From Flavobacteriales bacterium (GTDB taxonomy: Bacteria > Bacteroidota > Bacteroidia > Flavobacteriales_F > PHOS-HE28), in the NCBI GenBank assembly GCA_019912395.1, contig JAIOIH010000086.1, positions 1-64,000 of the forward strand: a stretch of 64,000 nt of DNA, given 5' to 3'. Positions 53,676 through 62,887 of this stretch are shown in pieces (positions within the stretch are counted from its first letter, which is position 1; each line of letters opens with the position of its first letter). The position numbers and the translations under genes were made by a program. A model generated the notes under the pieces. The model worked only from the letters and a program-made list of their open reading frames with translations, was not told the origin of the DNA and did no database searches.

Positions 53676-56423
53676 TTATTCCTGCTTCAGACAGAAAACG
53701 CAGTACCGGCTCTTGGGGTCATGCTCGATCGGTAGATCGGGATCCAGCATCCGCACCACCACTTCGGTGAGCAGTTCCTCGATCGCGCGCAAAGCGCCGC
53801 GCGTAACGGTGGTCCCATCGGGCAATTGCATCAGCAACGGTTCGCTGCTGGCAGAGCGCTGGAGCGGAAGAATACCCGCTTGCACCGCGTCCACCTCCGG
53901 GCGTTCCTTCAAGTAGAGCCACGTGTAGACCAGCAGTTGTGCAGCGTAGCGCTTATTTCCCTGAAGTGCATCCACGGTTAGTTCCCTGAGCGAAAGATCA
54001 CTTGCCGAGACCTTGCCCGATTTGAGGTCGAGGATGCGCTGCATTCCATTGAGACGGTCCACGCGGTCCAAGCGCCCTTTCATCAAGACCGGTGTGCCGA
54101 TCGACCTGGCAGCCATTTCCAGTGGATGCGCAAGGTCCACCTCCAGGTCCAGAGGCATGATCACAGCACCTTGGTCCACAGCGGCGGCCTCGCTGCGCAG
54201 GAAGCGCTGGGCGGCATGCACCGCCATGCGCACTTGCAGCAATGGTTGACCTTGGCCCAGTTGATCCTCCGCCATGGCCTTGCCCAGTTCGGCCTTTATC
54301 ATTGCTTCGATGGTGTTCACCGCCTCCTTCAATGGGGCGGAGCTCAACGGTTTCCCGATCAAGGGGCGGTACACGGCCTCCATGGAACCGTGCAGCGCCT
54401 CGCCGAGCAGGTTCGGCGCGATGCGCACATCCACCTCCTCGCTTTCCTTCAACTTGAGCACACGCCTGAAATGAAAATCCAAGGGGCATTGCAGCCATTC
54501 GCCCAAGGCGGAGGGGGACAAGCCTTTTGCAAGTAGCTCGCGGATGGCCTTCAACGCAGCCTCATCCTTGGCCACGACCACCTTCGCGGCATGGACCGCA
54601 GGCACCGGAACATCCGCATCGAAGGCTTCCAGCCGCCCCTCCTTCCCCTTGAACAGTTCATGCTCCAGTTGCAGGATGAAGCGGCTCGGGCCGGTGGGTT
54701 CGGCACCCTCGGGCCAGATCAGCACCGCCTCCTTGGCACGTTGCAGCATCCGCAGGAAATTATAGGCCTGCACCGCATCATTCCCGTCGCGGAGGGGCAT
54801 GCCGTGCGCCCTTCTCAGCTCAAAGGGGATGAAGGAGCGTTCCGAGCCGTCGGTGGGCAGGGAACCCTCCTGCGCACCGAGCACGATCACGCGGTCGGGA
54901 TCCAGCGCGCGTGCCTCGAGCATCCCCATCACCTGCACACCGGCCAACGGCTCGCCGAACAATGCGATCCTGGCGGTGCCCAGCAAGCGGTGGAACAGGG
55001 CGGCGTATGCCTTCAGGTCCAGTTCATGTTCATAACGCGATAAGAGCAGATGGATCCGCCGCAGGATCAGGGAGGCCTGATAGACCTGCTCGGTGGCAAA
55101 CTCATCGCCCACCGTGGCCTGCATGGCCCACGACAGGGCATGCGCGGTCACCATCGGCATCCCGGCGCGTACATCCGTCACCTCCGTGAACACCTCCGCC
55201 GCATCAGGAAACAGTCCCGAACTCCGGAAGGCCTCCTGCAGGGATGCTGCGGGGATGAAGGTGCGGCTCGCTGAGCGGATCACCGTGGAGGCCTGCGCTA
55301 CCGCAGAGGCCAAGGGTCCTTGCCGCAGGAACGGATGCCCCAGAAACCGCTCTACGTCGGCATGGAAAAAGCCCGTTCCGGGCCGCATGCCCGCATGGAG
55401 ACGGTGCAAGGCATCGATGTAGGAGCCGATGGGCAACTGCGAAACGGATAGGCCCATGGTGATGTTGAGCGGCCCCAGATCGGCCGGAAGGGCTTCCAAC
55501 AGCGGTTGGAGCAGGCTTTCATCGGCCAATACCAGTGCGGTGTTGGCGCGTTCCTCCTCCGTGGCATGCTTCAGCAGCTCACCGGCGCACCAGGCCTGGG
55601 CCACATCGTTTGGGGCGCGAACGGTCCGCAGCTTGAGGGCACCGTCCGTCAAGTTGTTCCCCATGGGAATAAGCCCCGGCCCGAACGATCCGATCGCCTT
55701 GCGCAAATGGTGCCCGGCCTCCTGTTCCGGGCGGTCGAAGTAGTAGTGGTCCGCATCCCATGCCATGCGTGCCGATCCAACATGGCGGAAGTGGCGCACC
55801 ACGCTTTCCTGCGCGGGCGTAAGGGCGTTCAGCCCCACGAACCACACCGTGCTCCAGATCGGCTCCGCCCTGCCGGCACGCACTGCGGCCGTCCGTTCGA
55901 TCAGTCCCGTGGTGCCGCTGCCTTGCTCCGTCAAGCGGGCGTTCAACGCCGCGTGCAACTTGCCCACCATGGTCCAGAAATGCACCATGCGCTGCTGGCT
56001 CTCGCTGAGCGGATCATCATTGAATGTCCATTCAAGCTCCTCCCACGAACGCAGGTCCCGGTAGTAGCTCTCCAACGGCACCAGGTGCGCATCCGCCTCG
56101 CTGATATCCGCCAGGGTGGTGCCGGCCCACAGCATGTACTCGCCGAAGGGTGCGGCCCTGGCACCCTCCACGTTGCGATAGGCCTCATACCCTTCAAAAA
56201 GCAATTCCTCCGGAGGAAGCGAGCGCAACCCCGAAAGCTCTTCCATGAACGTGCCGATGGTGAAGACCTGCGGGCTCCACAAGGGCTTCCCGGCCTCCTC
56301 GGCGATCCACTTCCTTAGATAAAGCCCGGCGCGCTGGCTGGGCAACACCACCGCCACATCGCGCAGCGCGGGGCCATGTTCGGCCAGGATCGCCCTGGCC
56401 ACTTGTTGGAGGAATGCGGTCAT
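53676..56423 (-). CDS. AddB-like PD-(D/E)XK nuclease of recombinational repair
   Basis: A 915-residue protein starting MTAFLQQVARAILAEHG. The N-terminal half is an inactivated helicase-like region (VAVVLPSQRAGLYLRKWI; VWFVGLNALTPAQESVVRHF; NTALVLADESLLQPLLEALP). DPDRVIVLGAQEGSLPTDGSERSFIPFELRR is typical of AddB/RecC-like proteins. The C-terminal ~270 residues form a RecB-type nuclease: LSPSALGEWLQCPLDFHFRRVL, GEALHGSMEAVYRP, MKGRLDRVDRLNGMQRILDLKSGKV (catalytic Asp and DLKSGK Lys) and AQLLVYTWLYLKE, ending YCVFCLKQE. With the AddA-like helicase 3.3 kb away it should process double-strand breaks. An earlier Met at 56654 is considered outside the gene because it overlaps the divergent small gene. 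Confidence 0.82.
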   Translation of the reverse strand: MTAFLQQVARAILAEHGPALRDVAVVLPSQRAGLYLRKWIAEEAGKPLWSPQVFTIGTFMEELSGLRSLPPEELLFEGYEAYRNVEGARAAPFGEYMLWAGTTLADISEADAHLVPLESYYRDLRSWEELEWTFNDDPLSESQQRMVHFWTMVGKLHAALNARLTEQGSGTTGLIERTAAVRAGRAEPIWSTVWFVGLNALTPAQESVVRHFRHVGSARMAWDADHYYFDRPEQEAGHHLRKAIGSFGPGLIPMGNNLTDGALKLRTVRAPNDVAQAWCAGELLKHATEEERANTALVLADESLLQPLLEALPADLGPLNITMGLSVSQLPIGSYIDALHRLHAGMRPGTGFFHADVERFLGHPFLRQGPLASAVAQASTVIRSASRTFIPAASLQEAFRSSGLFPDAAEVFTEVTDVRAGMPMVTAHALSWAMQATVGDEFATEQVYQASLILRRIHLLLSRYEHELDLKAYAALFHRLLGTARIALFGEPLAGVQVMGMLEARALDPDRVIVLGAQEGSLPTDGSERSFIPFELRRAHGMPLRDGNDAVQAYNFLRMLQRAKEAVLIWPEGAEPTGPSRFILQLEHELFKGKEGRLEAFDADVPVPAVHAAKVVVAKDEAALKAIRELLAKGLSPSALGEWLQCPLDFHFRRVLKLKESEEVDVRIAPNLLGEALHGSMEAVYRPLIGKPLSSAPLKEAVNTIEAMIKAELGKAMAEDQLGQGQPLLQVRMAVHAAQRFLRSEAAAVDQGAVIMPLDLEVDLAHPLEMAARSIGTPVLMKGRLDRVDRLNGMQRILDLKSGKVSASDLSLRELTVDALQGNKRYAAQLLVYTWLYLKERPEVDAVQAGILPLQRSASSEPLLMQLPDGTTVTRGALRAIEELLTEVVVRMLDPDLPIEHDPKSRYCVFCLKQE

Positions 56424-56571
56424 TGATGGAACACGGGACAACGCTGATGGTTGGGATGAACACTGACAATTCCCATTTCGTGGCTGTTCCGGGACATTTC
56501 CTTTGCGCACTTTGCGGATGACAAGGTCCACACCAGCGACCTTCCCCGATCTTTGCGCAAAGTAGCCCGCC

Positions 56572-56853
56572 ATGTCCGAACCGCGATTCCCTCTGTACCG
56601 GCGAAGTGTGAACGGCCTCAACTGGTACCGGATCGAATCCGACACGGAAATCACTGAAGTGCAACGCGTGGGGAGCAGATACGTGGTCCACCGGATGAAG
56701 GCGTTGATCTATCCGGAGAAAATGCGGATCATGGAGCTGATCATGATGGAGGATGGGGGTGTGGAGGGTTGCGATGCGAATGAATTCGATGAGGTCCTAC
56801 GGGCCGCAGGGTCCCGAAGTGGCGGAGCTGCCGGTAGCGGAAACCCTGCATAA
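56572..56853 (+). CDS. Small hypothetical protein
   Basis: A 93-residue predicted cytosolic protein, MSEPRFPLYRRSVNGLNWYRIESDTEITEVQRVGSRYVVHRMKALIYPEKMRIMELI. It is charged, with a likely mixed alpha/beta fold and a Gly/Ser-rich tail, and has no signal peptide or recognised family. An identical-looking MRIMELI..ME segment is repeated just downstream in another frame, suggesting a partial duplication at this site. It is divergent from the addB-like gene, and a palindromic CTTTGCGCAAAG at 56553-56564 lies in its promoter region. Confidence 0.5.
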   Translation: MSEPRFPLYRRSVNGLNWYRIESDTEITEVQRVGSRYVVHRMKALIYPEKMRIMELIMMEDGGVEGCDANEFDEVLRAAGSRSGGAAGSGNPA

Positions 56854-56861
56854 GAGTAAAG

Positions 56862-56969
56862 GTGCGGATCATGGAGTTGATCGCCATGGAGGCGGGATCG
56901 CCGGATGAATGCGGTGCCGCTGTAGTGGGGGAATTGCTGGCCTTGGAATGGACAAGCCAGCCAAAGTGA
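56862..56969 (+). pseudogene. Partial duplicate of the preceding small gene
   Basis: From 56862 a short frame reads VRIMELIAMEAGSPDECGAA and ends at TGA 56967-56969. The DNA GCGGATCATGGAG followed by TTGATC matches the end of the upstream gene (around 56725), and the predicted peptide shares RIMELIxME. It lacks the N-terminal part and its frame is shifted relative to the intact gene, so it looks like a decayed tandem copy. Confidence 0.4.
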
Positions 56970-57011
56970 TACGAGGCAACCCAAATCCTTACATTGTGGT
57001 CTTCTCCACGG

Positions 57012-59138
57012 ATGCGCCTAGTTCTCATTGCACTCTTTCTGGCCTGCTCGTTGCACGGCTTTGCCACGCACATTCTGGGCGGGGAGATGTCCTATACGTA
57101 CTTGGGCAACGACAATTACCAGGTGACCCTGCGGCTTTATCGGGATTGCGGCCCCGCCAACACCAACAACACCGCATTGGACCCCCAAGCCGCCATCGGC
57201 ATTTTCAACAGCAATGGTGTCCTGGTGAACACGGTGCATTTCAACCTGCCTTCTGAATCCACCATGCCGGTGGTGGTGACGAACCCTTGCCTTACCGCGC
57301 CTCCGAGCATCTGTACCAAGCAGGGCATCTACACCGGCACGATCCACCTGCCCTCGGGCACCGGTGGCTACACCTTGGCCTATCAACGTTGCTGCCGTTC
57401 CCCGGCCGTGATCAACATCAACAATAACCCGAATCCACAGGGCATGACCTGCACCGTACAGGTGCCGGACCCTGCCGTGACCGGCCCCAACAGCTCGCCC
57501 AACTTCGCGGACGACCCGCCCATGGTGCTGTGCCTGGACCAGACCGCCACGATCGATCAATTGGCGGTGGACCCGGATGGCGATTCCCTTGCGTACGCGA
57601 TGTGCGCTCCGTTACAAGGCGGGGACAACGTCTCCAACATCATGCCTGACCCACCGTCGGCACCGCCCTATTCCCCCGTGATCTGGGCAGCCGGCTATTC
57701 CGTGAACAACCAACTGAACTCCAATCCGCCCGTGGTCTTCGGAACGAACAATGGCCAACTGACCCTGCACCCCTCCACCATCGGCAACTTTGCGGTGAGC
57801 CTGTGCGTGACCGAGTACCGGAACGGGGTGCAGCTAAGCCAAGTGATCCGCGACTTCCGGTTCCTGGTGGTGAACTGCACGCAAGCCATCACCTCATCGT
57901 TCCAGGACCAACAAGGCAATTGCGACGGCCTTGAAGTGCAAATGAGCAATCAGAGCACCGGTTCCAATTTCTACCACTGGGACTTCGGCGTTCCCGGCAC
58001 GGCATCCGACACCTCGGCCGAGATCCATCCTTCGTTCACCTACCCCGCGCCGGGCACATACACCATCAGCCTGATCGCCAATCCGGGATGGCCCTGTGCG
58101 GACACCTCTTACAGCACCTACAACGTGCACGATCCAGTGGAGGTGGCATTCATCCCGCCGCCCACATTGTGTACGGACCAACTGCCCGTGGCCATGACCG
58201 CGCTCGGGAATTTCACGGCCAGCGCAAGCGTGCAATGGGACTTCGGCACCGGTGTATCGCCCGACCCGAACAGCGCCAGCACCACCGCCAGCTGGTCCAC
58301 GCTGGGCAGCCATGCCGTGTCCGTTTTCGTGGACGATGGAGGATGTACCGCGAGCTTCGCCGATAGCATCCGCATTTTTCCCTTGCCCGAGCCGGTCTTC
58401 TCAGCGGACACCAATGGTTGCATACCCTTTGCGCCGGTGTTCACCAACAGCTCCACGGCCTGGACGCCCTTGTCCTTCCTCTGGCAGTTCGGCGATGGAG
58501 GCATCAGCACGGACAGCATTCCCGACCACGTTTATGAGGCACCTGGCACCTATGATGTCTCATTGACCGTCGCCACGGACTCGGGCTGCATCGCATCACG
58601 CACCCTCACCCTTCCCGGTCTGGTTTCCGTATGGCCGCAACCCGTTGCCATGGCCACCGCGATCCCGATGGTGACCACCGTGCTCGACCCCGAGGTGACC
58701 TTCCGCGACTATTCCCTCGATGCGGAAAAGTGGGACTTTCTGGTGGAGGGCATCCACTACGACACCACCGCGTTCACGCACACGTTCAGCGATGCGGGCT
58801 GGTATACCGCGTTCCTCACGGTGAGCAGTGGCGTGGGATGCACGGATACCACCTCATTGCGCATATTCATCGGCGACCATTTGTTCTTCGCACCCACGGC
58901 CTTCACCCCGAACGGCGACGGGGTCAATGAGGAGTGGAAGCCCAGCGTGAAGGGTGCGCGCGAATACCAGCTCGACATTTTCAACCGCTGGGGTGAAGTG
59001 GTGTTCAGCACCAATGACCCCACGAAAGGTTGGGACGGCAAGGGTGCCGCGCCGGGTGTGTATTCCTTCAAGGCTTGGCTAACGGAATACGGGCCGCTGG
59101 AGCGGGAATACAACGGGAGCTTCGTGTTGATCGAGTGA
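57012..59138 (+). CDS. PKD-domain surface protein with gliding-motility C-terminal domain
   Basis: A 708-residue secreted protein starting MRLVLIALFLACSLHGFATH with a signal peptide cut near residue 19. The N-terminal part (HILGGEMSYTYLGNDNYQVTLRLYRDCG...) resembles a beta-sandwich type common at the start of such Bacteroidota proteins. The middle has PKD-like repeats (FYHWDFGVPGTASDTSAEIHPSFTYPAPGTYTISLIA; FLWQFGDGGISTDSIPDHVYEAPGTYDVSLTV). The C-terminus is a CHU_C/TIGR04131 domain: FFAPTAFTPNGDGVNEEW, LDIFNRWGEVVFSTN, GVYSFKAW. Export by the T9SS and surface attachment are expected. The start at 57012 (ATG) is preferred over a TTG at 56994; a TACATTG element lies 15 nt upstream. Confidence 0.88.
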   Translation: MRLVLIALFLACSLHGFATHILGGEMSYTYLGNDNYQVTLRLYRDCGPANTNNTALDPQAAIGIFNSNGVLVNTVHFNLPSESTMPVVVTNPCLTAPPSICTKQGIYTGTIHLPSGTGGYTLAYQRCCRSPAVININNNPNPQGMTCTVQVPDPAVTGPNSSPNFADDPPMVLCLDQTATIDQLAVDPDGDSLAYAMCAPLQGGDNVSNIMPDPPSAPPYSPVIWAAGYSVNNQLNSNPPVVFGTNNGQLTLHPSTIGNFAVSLCVTEYRNGVQLSQVIRDFRFLVVNCTQAITSSFQDQQGNCDGLEVQMSNQSTGSNFYHWDFGVPGTASDTSAEIHPSFTYPAPGTYTISLIANPGWPCADTSYSTYNVHDPVEVAFIPPPTLCTDQLPVAMTALGNFTASASVQWDFGTGVSPDPNSASTTASWSTLGSHAVSVFVDDGGCTASFADSIRIFPLPEPVFSADTNGCIPFAPVFTNSSTAWTPLSFLWQFGDGGISTDSIPDHVYEAPGTYDVSLTVATDSGCIASRTLTLPGLVSVWPQPVAMATAIPMVTTVLDPEVTFRDYSLDAEKWDFLVEGIHYDTTAFTHTFSDAGWYTAFLTVSSGVGCTDTTSLRIFIGDHLFFAPTAFTPNGDGVNEEWKPSVKGAREYQLDIFNRWGEVVFSTNDPTKGWDGKGAAPGVYSFKAWLTEYGPLEREYNGSFVLIE

Positions 59139-59213
59139 GGCGGAGAGAGGGAAGACCACAGAAGCACGGGGCGACGGAGAAACAGAGAGGAATGGCGGAT
59201 TCCTTTTTCTGCC

Positions 59214-59684
59214 TCAGGGTTGTACGATCCGCAATTCCATATCCACGTGCGGAATGCCGTCGAGCAAGTACTCCGGTCCTGTGACGACGTAACCGAAATC
59301 GGCGTAGAACTTTTGCAGGTGTGCCTGTGCCGCGATCGCTGAACGTTCGCTACCAAAATTCAGCCGGAGCACTTGCAACGCTTCGTTCATCAATTCCTTG
59401 CCGAGGCCTTGTCCGCGATATTCGGTCGGCACCACTACACGGCCGATGTGCGGCAGACCGTCCTTCTGCGGCGGAAGGATCCGGCAGTAGGCGACCACGG
59501 TGTTGTCCGCGAGCTTACCCACGACGTGGATCGCCTCCAGATCAAGTCCATCCAGCTCGGGATACGGGCAGTTTTGCTCCACCACGAAGACGTCCACGCG
59601 GAGGCGCAGGATGTCGTGCAACTCGCGTGTACCCAGCCCTTCGAAGCCGCCCACGGACCAGCACCGTACGATCGGACCGCTCAT
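59214..59684 (-). CDS. ElaA-family GNAT acetyltransferase
   Basis: A 156-residue GNAT-fold protein of the ElaA type. Landmarks are LHDILRLRVDVFVVEQNCPYPELDGLDLEAIHVVG, AYCRILPP, IGRVVVPTEYRGQGLGKELMNEAL (acetyl-CoA-binding R/QxxGxG/A loop) and AAQAHLQKFYADFGYVVTGPEYLLDGIPHVDMEL. These match E. coli ElaA in order and length. It should use acetyl-CoA to acetylate an unknown amine. The start overlaps the AddA-like stop by 4 bp, so it is co-transcribed with that helicase gene although no functional link is apparent. Confidence 0.88.
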   Translation of the reverse strand: MSGPIVRCWSVGGFEGLGTRELHDILRLRVDVFVVEQNCPYPELDGLDLEAIHVVGKLADNTVVAYCRILPPQKDGLPHIGRVVVPTEYRGQGLGKELMNEALQVLRLNFGSERSAIAAQAHLQKFYADFGYVVTGPEYLLDGIPHVDMELRIVQP

Positions 59685-62600
59685 GTTTCCACGGGTATCA
59701 GTGATCCGTCGCCTACGTACAGCAGGTAGCCTTCCACTGGTTTTCCTTCCACGGCGCGAAGAAGTTCCGCATAGCCCTTTACTTGTGCTTTGTGGGTTTC
59801 GGAAGGTGCGCCGGTCTTGACGTCCAGTACGCGATACACGTCACCGTCACGCACCACGCGGTCCGGGCGAACGGCATGGCCATCGACATTGAGCAGGGTG
59901 GATTCGGTATGCACTTCCAATCCTTCCCTGAAGAATGCTGCCAGTGCAGGATTCTCCAGCAGCGCGGCCAATTGCACACCGATCGCGGCACTGGAAGCAG
60001 GTTTCAATCCCCAGTTCGCACTTTCCTTCTCCACTGCCTCGGGCAAGTCCTTGGGCGTGTTGACGCGGGCAAGTATGGCATGCACGGCACGGCCATGGCT
60101 GCGGTAGGGATCAGGGTCTGCGGGATCCCAGCCCTCCGGTGCCTCCATCCGTATGTTCAGGTTGCGTTCACGCTGCATGCTGCCAGCGGTCAGCTTGAAG
60201 GGGGCCGGGGGTTCGGGAGTACCGGCCCTTTCGTCCTTCACCGGTTTGGGCTCGCGCTGTCCCGCAGTCCAAGTGTCGCCGGGCGCCACGGATAAATGCT
60301 CCCGAAGTGCTTTGGGAAAAGCATCGTTGCCGGTGCCGACCACACTGATGTAGAGCCGCTGCTCCGGCCTTGTGAGCGCCACGTACAACACATCGAGCTC
60401 ATCCAATTTGGACAGGCGGGACTCCTCGTCCAGCTCAGCAATGCCCAGGTCGGTTAGCGGCTTGGCCATTTTCACCAGCGCACTGGGAGGGCCTTTCAGT
60501 GCGGGGTCCGTGGCGATCCACACGCGCTCACCCGCGCCGCCGCGGGAGGTCCTTCCCGCCTCGGGAATGATCACCACCGGGAATTGAAGGCCCTTCGCCT
60601 TGTGGACGGTCATCACCTGGATGGCATCCGAACCGGGTGTTCCACCGATGGACCGGCTGCTGGCGATCCGGTCCCAATGCTCTAAAAATCCGGGCAGGTC
60701 ATCACCTCCGACCTTGGAAAAGGCGTTTGCTTCGTTCACCAAGCCCATGATGAAGGCATCCGTGGCGGGATCATGCCCAAGGGCCTCGGCGATACGGCAG
60801 ATCAAGCTGACCAACGGCAACCGCGCACTGATGAGCGGATGGGACGAACGCCAACGCCGGAGCACTTCCTGTGGTTTGGTGCCCTTGCTGAAGGGATCCA
60901 CGGCATCGGCTTCGGCCAGCAGTGTTGCGATGGACTGCGCGGCACATGCGGCGTTCTCGTCGCTGGGCCGTTGCAACCAGGCGAGCACGCCCACCACGGC
61001 ACAAGCAGCGGGATTCCCGCCCAGGGTGAGCCCGTCCGGAGATACAACGCCCCAGCCGCGTTCGGCGAGATGACGACTGGCGGTACCACCCTGTTTCTTC
61101 GTGCGCACCAGCACCGCGATATCCCCCAAGTTGAATCCGTCCGCCAAGCATTCCTCCACGGCCTTCACCATCAAGGCCCATGGTGCGCCCACTTCCGCAT
61201 CGGCATCCTTTTCGTAACAGCTGACCTCCACGTAGCCTTCTTCCTCCCGCACCATGGTCTGCTCGTGGCGGTGGTACACTTTGCGCTCCTCCTCGTCCAG
61301 CTCCTGCTTCAAGCGTTCGGTCACCTCATTGTTGAACGCGATGATGCTCCGCGCGCTGCGGTGGTTCCGCGCGAGCGGTTCCACCGGCATATACGCACGC
61401 AGCAAAGCAGCCTCGAACCCGTCGCCATCCTTCAGTTGCTCCTTTCGGAAGATGCGGGGCAATTCGACGAACTGCCGCGCCTCGCCGTTGCGCCAGCGGT
61501 AGATGGCCTGTTTCGCATCGCCCACCAACAATACCGAGCCGCCCGTGGAGAGCGCGTTCACCACCAAGGGCAGCAGGGCATGCCACTGCATGAGGCTGGT
61601 ATCCTGGAACTCATCGATGAGGAAGTGGCCGTACTTCTCGCCGAGCCGCTCGTACAGGAAGGGTGCAGGTTCATCCTGCACCACCTGCATCACCTTGCGC
61701 GTCAGGTCGCTGAAGAACGAGACTGCTTCTTCCCGTTTCAACTCCTCCAACCGCTGATCGATGGAATTGAGCGAGGCCGTCGCCATCAGGTCCCGCATCA
61801 CCGCCACGGCAATGGCGTGCTCGCGCATTTCCGTTCCGCGGAGCGCGTCCACTTCCTCCAGGGTATTGCGCAACATGGGGGCAAGGCCTTCAATGGCGTC
61901 CTTGGTGGAGAGTGTGGCGGAGCCGGAGTACCACTTGTCGCTGCTCAAGGTCTTCGCCACGTTCCCGCTTGGGTCCAGCCACGCATCGAATTCACTCAAC
62001 TTCCGCAAGTAGCCAATGAAGCCGTTCTTCTTGTAGGCAAGATCTTCCTCCGTGAGGCCAGCTCGTTGGATCGCGACGCATGCGTCCCTGCCGAGCTTTT
62101 GCATGCGGTCCCGAAAGGATCTGATGCGCTCGCGGAGGTGCTTGTGCATCGCGATGAATTGCGCGCTGTCCATTTCGCGCAGCGTGGCCAGGTGCTCCAG
62201 TGCGTTCTCCTTGGTGAGCTGCGCGGAGAGCTCGAGCAATGGCCTGTCGGGCCGCCAGGATCGTTCCTCCTCGAGCAGCTGCTCACAGGTGGTCGCGAGC
62301 ACTTGGGTGAGCGCGGGTTCGCGACCGGCCTCCTCCAGCAGCAGGTCCACGGCCTTGGCTCGGTAGTAGGCTTCCTCGGTGGTCATCCGCAGCTCGTGGT
62401 CCAGCCGCAGGTCGCGGGCGAAGGGCTTCACCACGCGGCGCGTGAAGGCATCGATGGTGCTGATGGCCACTTGCGACCAGTGGTGGAGCATGTGGCTGAG
62501 CATGGCCCCGGCGCGGTGTTGCAACTCCTCCGCAGTGATCCCCGCTTCGCGGATCACCGAATCGCGCACATCGGCTTTTGCACCTTCCAACGTTGCTTCG

Positions 62601-62788
62601 GAAGCAAGCGCTTCGAGGTACACCAGCACCCGTTCGCGCATTTCGGCAGCGGCCTTGTTGGTGAAGGTGAGCGCGAGGATGTGGGCATAAGCCGAGGGGT
62701 CCGGGCCGCGCAGGGCGAGCAGCAAGTAGTGCTTCACCAAGGCATGGGTCTTGCCCGCACCTGCGGAGCTGTGGAGGACCGTGAACAT
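59681..62788 (-). CDS. AddA-like UvrD-family helicase-nuclease
   Basis: A 1035-residue protein starting MFTVLHSSAGAGKTHALVKHYL with the Walker A GAGKT at 10-14. SF1 motifs follow: LALTFTNKAAAEMRERV (Ia), FLIDEFQDTSLMQWHAL (II, DEFQD), VLLVGDAKQAIYRWRNG (III), LARNHRSARSIIAFNN (IV), VMTVHKAKGLQFPVVIIPEAG (V) and LYVALTRPEQRLYI (VI). The C-terminal region (~840-1035) looks like a RecB-type nuclease, with YRSHGRAVHAILARV, RPDRVVRDGDVYRVLDVKTGAPSETHKAQVKGYAEL (Asp...DxKTG). It would form a break-resecting complex with the AddB-like protein. A longer start at 62872 is less likely. Confidence 0.85.
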   Translation of the reverse strand: MFTVLHSSAGAGKTHALVKHYLLLALRGPDPSAYAHILALTFTNKAAAEMRERVLVYLEALASEATLEGAKADVRDSVIREAGITAEELQHRAGAMLSHMLHHWSQVAISTIDAFTRRVVKPFARDLRLDHELRMTTEEAYYRAKAVDLLLEEAGREPALTQVLATTCEQLLEEERSWRPDRPLLELSAQLTKENALEHLATLREMDSAQFIAMHKHLRERIRSFRDRMQKLGRDACVAIQRAGLTEEDLAYKKNGFIGYLRKLSEFDAWLDPSGNVAKTLSSDKWYSGSATLSTKDAIEGLAPMLRNTLEEVDALRGTEMREHAIAVAVMRDLMATASLNSIDQRLEELKREEAVSFFSDLTRKVMQVVQDEPAPFLYERLGEKYGHFLIDEFQDTSLMQWHALLPLVVNALSTGGSVLLVGDAKQAIYRWRNGEARQFVELPRIFRKEQLKDGDGFEAALLRAYMPVEPLARNHRSARSIIAFNNEVTERLKQELDEEERKVYHRHEQTMVREEEGYVEVSCYEKDADAEVGAPWALMVKAVEECLADGFNLGDIAVLVRTKKQGGTASRHLAERGWGVVSPDGLTLGGNPAACAVVGVLAWLQRPSDENAACAAQSIATLLAEADAVDPFSKGTKPQEVLRRWRSSHPLISARLPLVSLICRIAEALGHDPATDAFIMGLVNEANAFSKVGGDDLPGFLEHWDRIASSRSIGGTPGSDAIQVMTVHKAKGLQFPVVIIPEAGRTSRGGAGERVWIATDPALKGPPSALVKMAKPLTDLGIAELDEESRLSKLDELDVLYVALTRPEQRLYISVVGTGNDAFPKALREHLSVAPGDTWTAGQREPKPVKDERAGTPEPPAPFKLTAGSMQRERNLNIRMEAPEGWDPADPDPYRSHGRAVHAILARVNTPKDLPEAVEKESANWGLKPASSAAIGVQLAALLENPALAAFFREGLEVHTESTLLNVDGHAVRPDRVVRDGDVYRVLDVKTGAPSETHKAQVKGYAELLRAVEGKPVEGYLLYVGDGSLIPVET

Positions 62789-62887
62789 GTGCCGCCGAAG
62801 GTATCGAACCGGCTGCATGGCGATCTCGTAATTTCGTACTGGAATGTGAGAGCGACCTCGGACCTCCATCATTCGTCTTCACACAGC

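Noticed and set aside
60773-62887. Long plus-strand frame upstream of the MbnP gene
   Set aside because: It is antisense to the AddA-like helicase, which has all SF1 motifs; only the part from 62888 onward, with a signal peptide and lipobox, is real.
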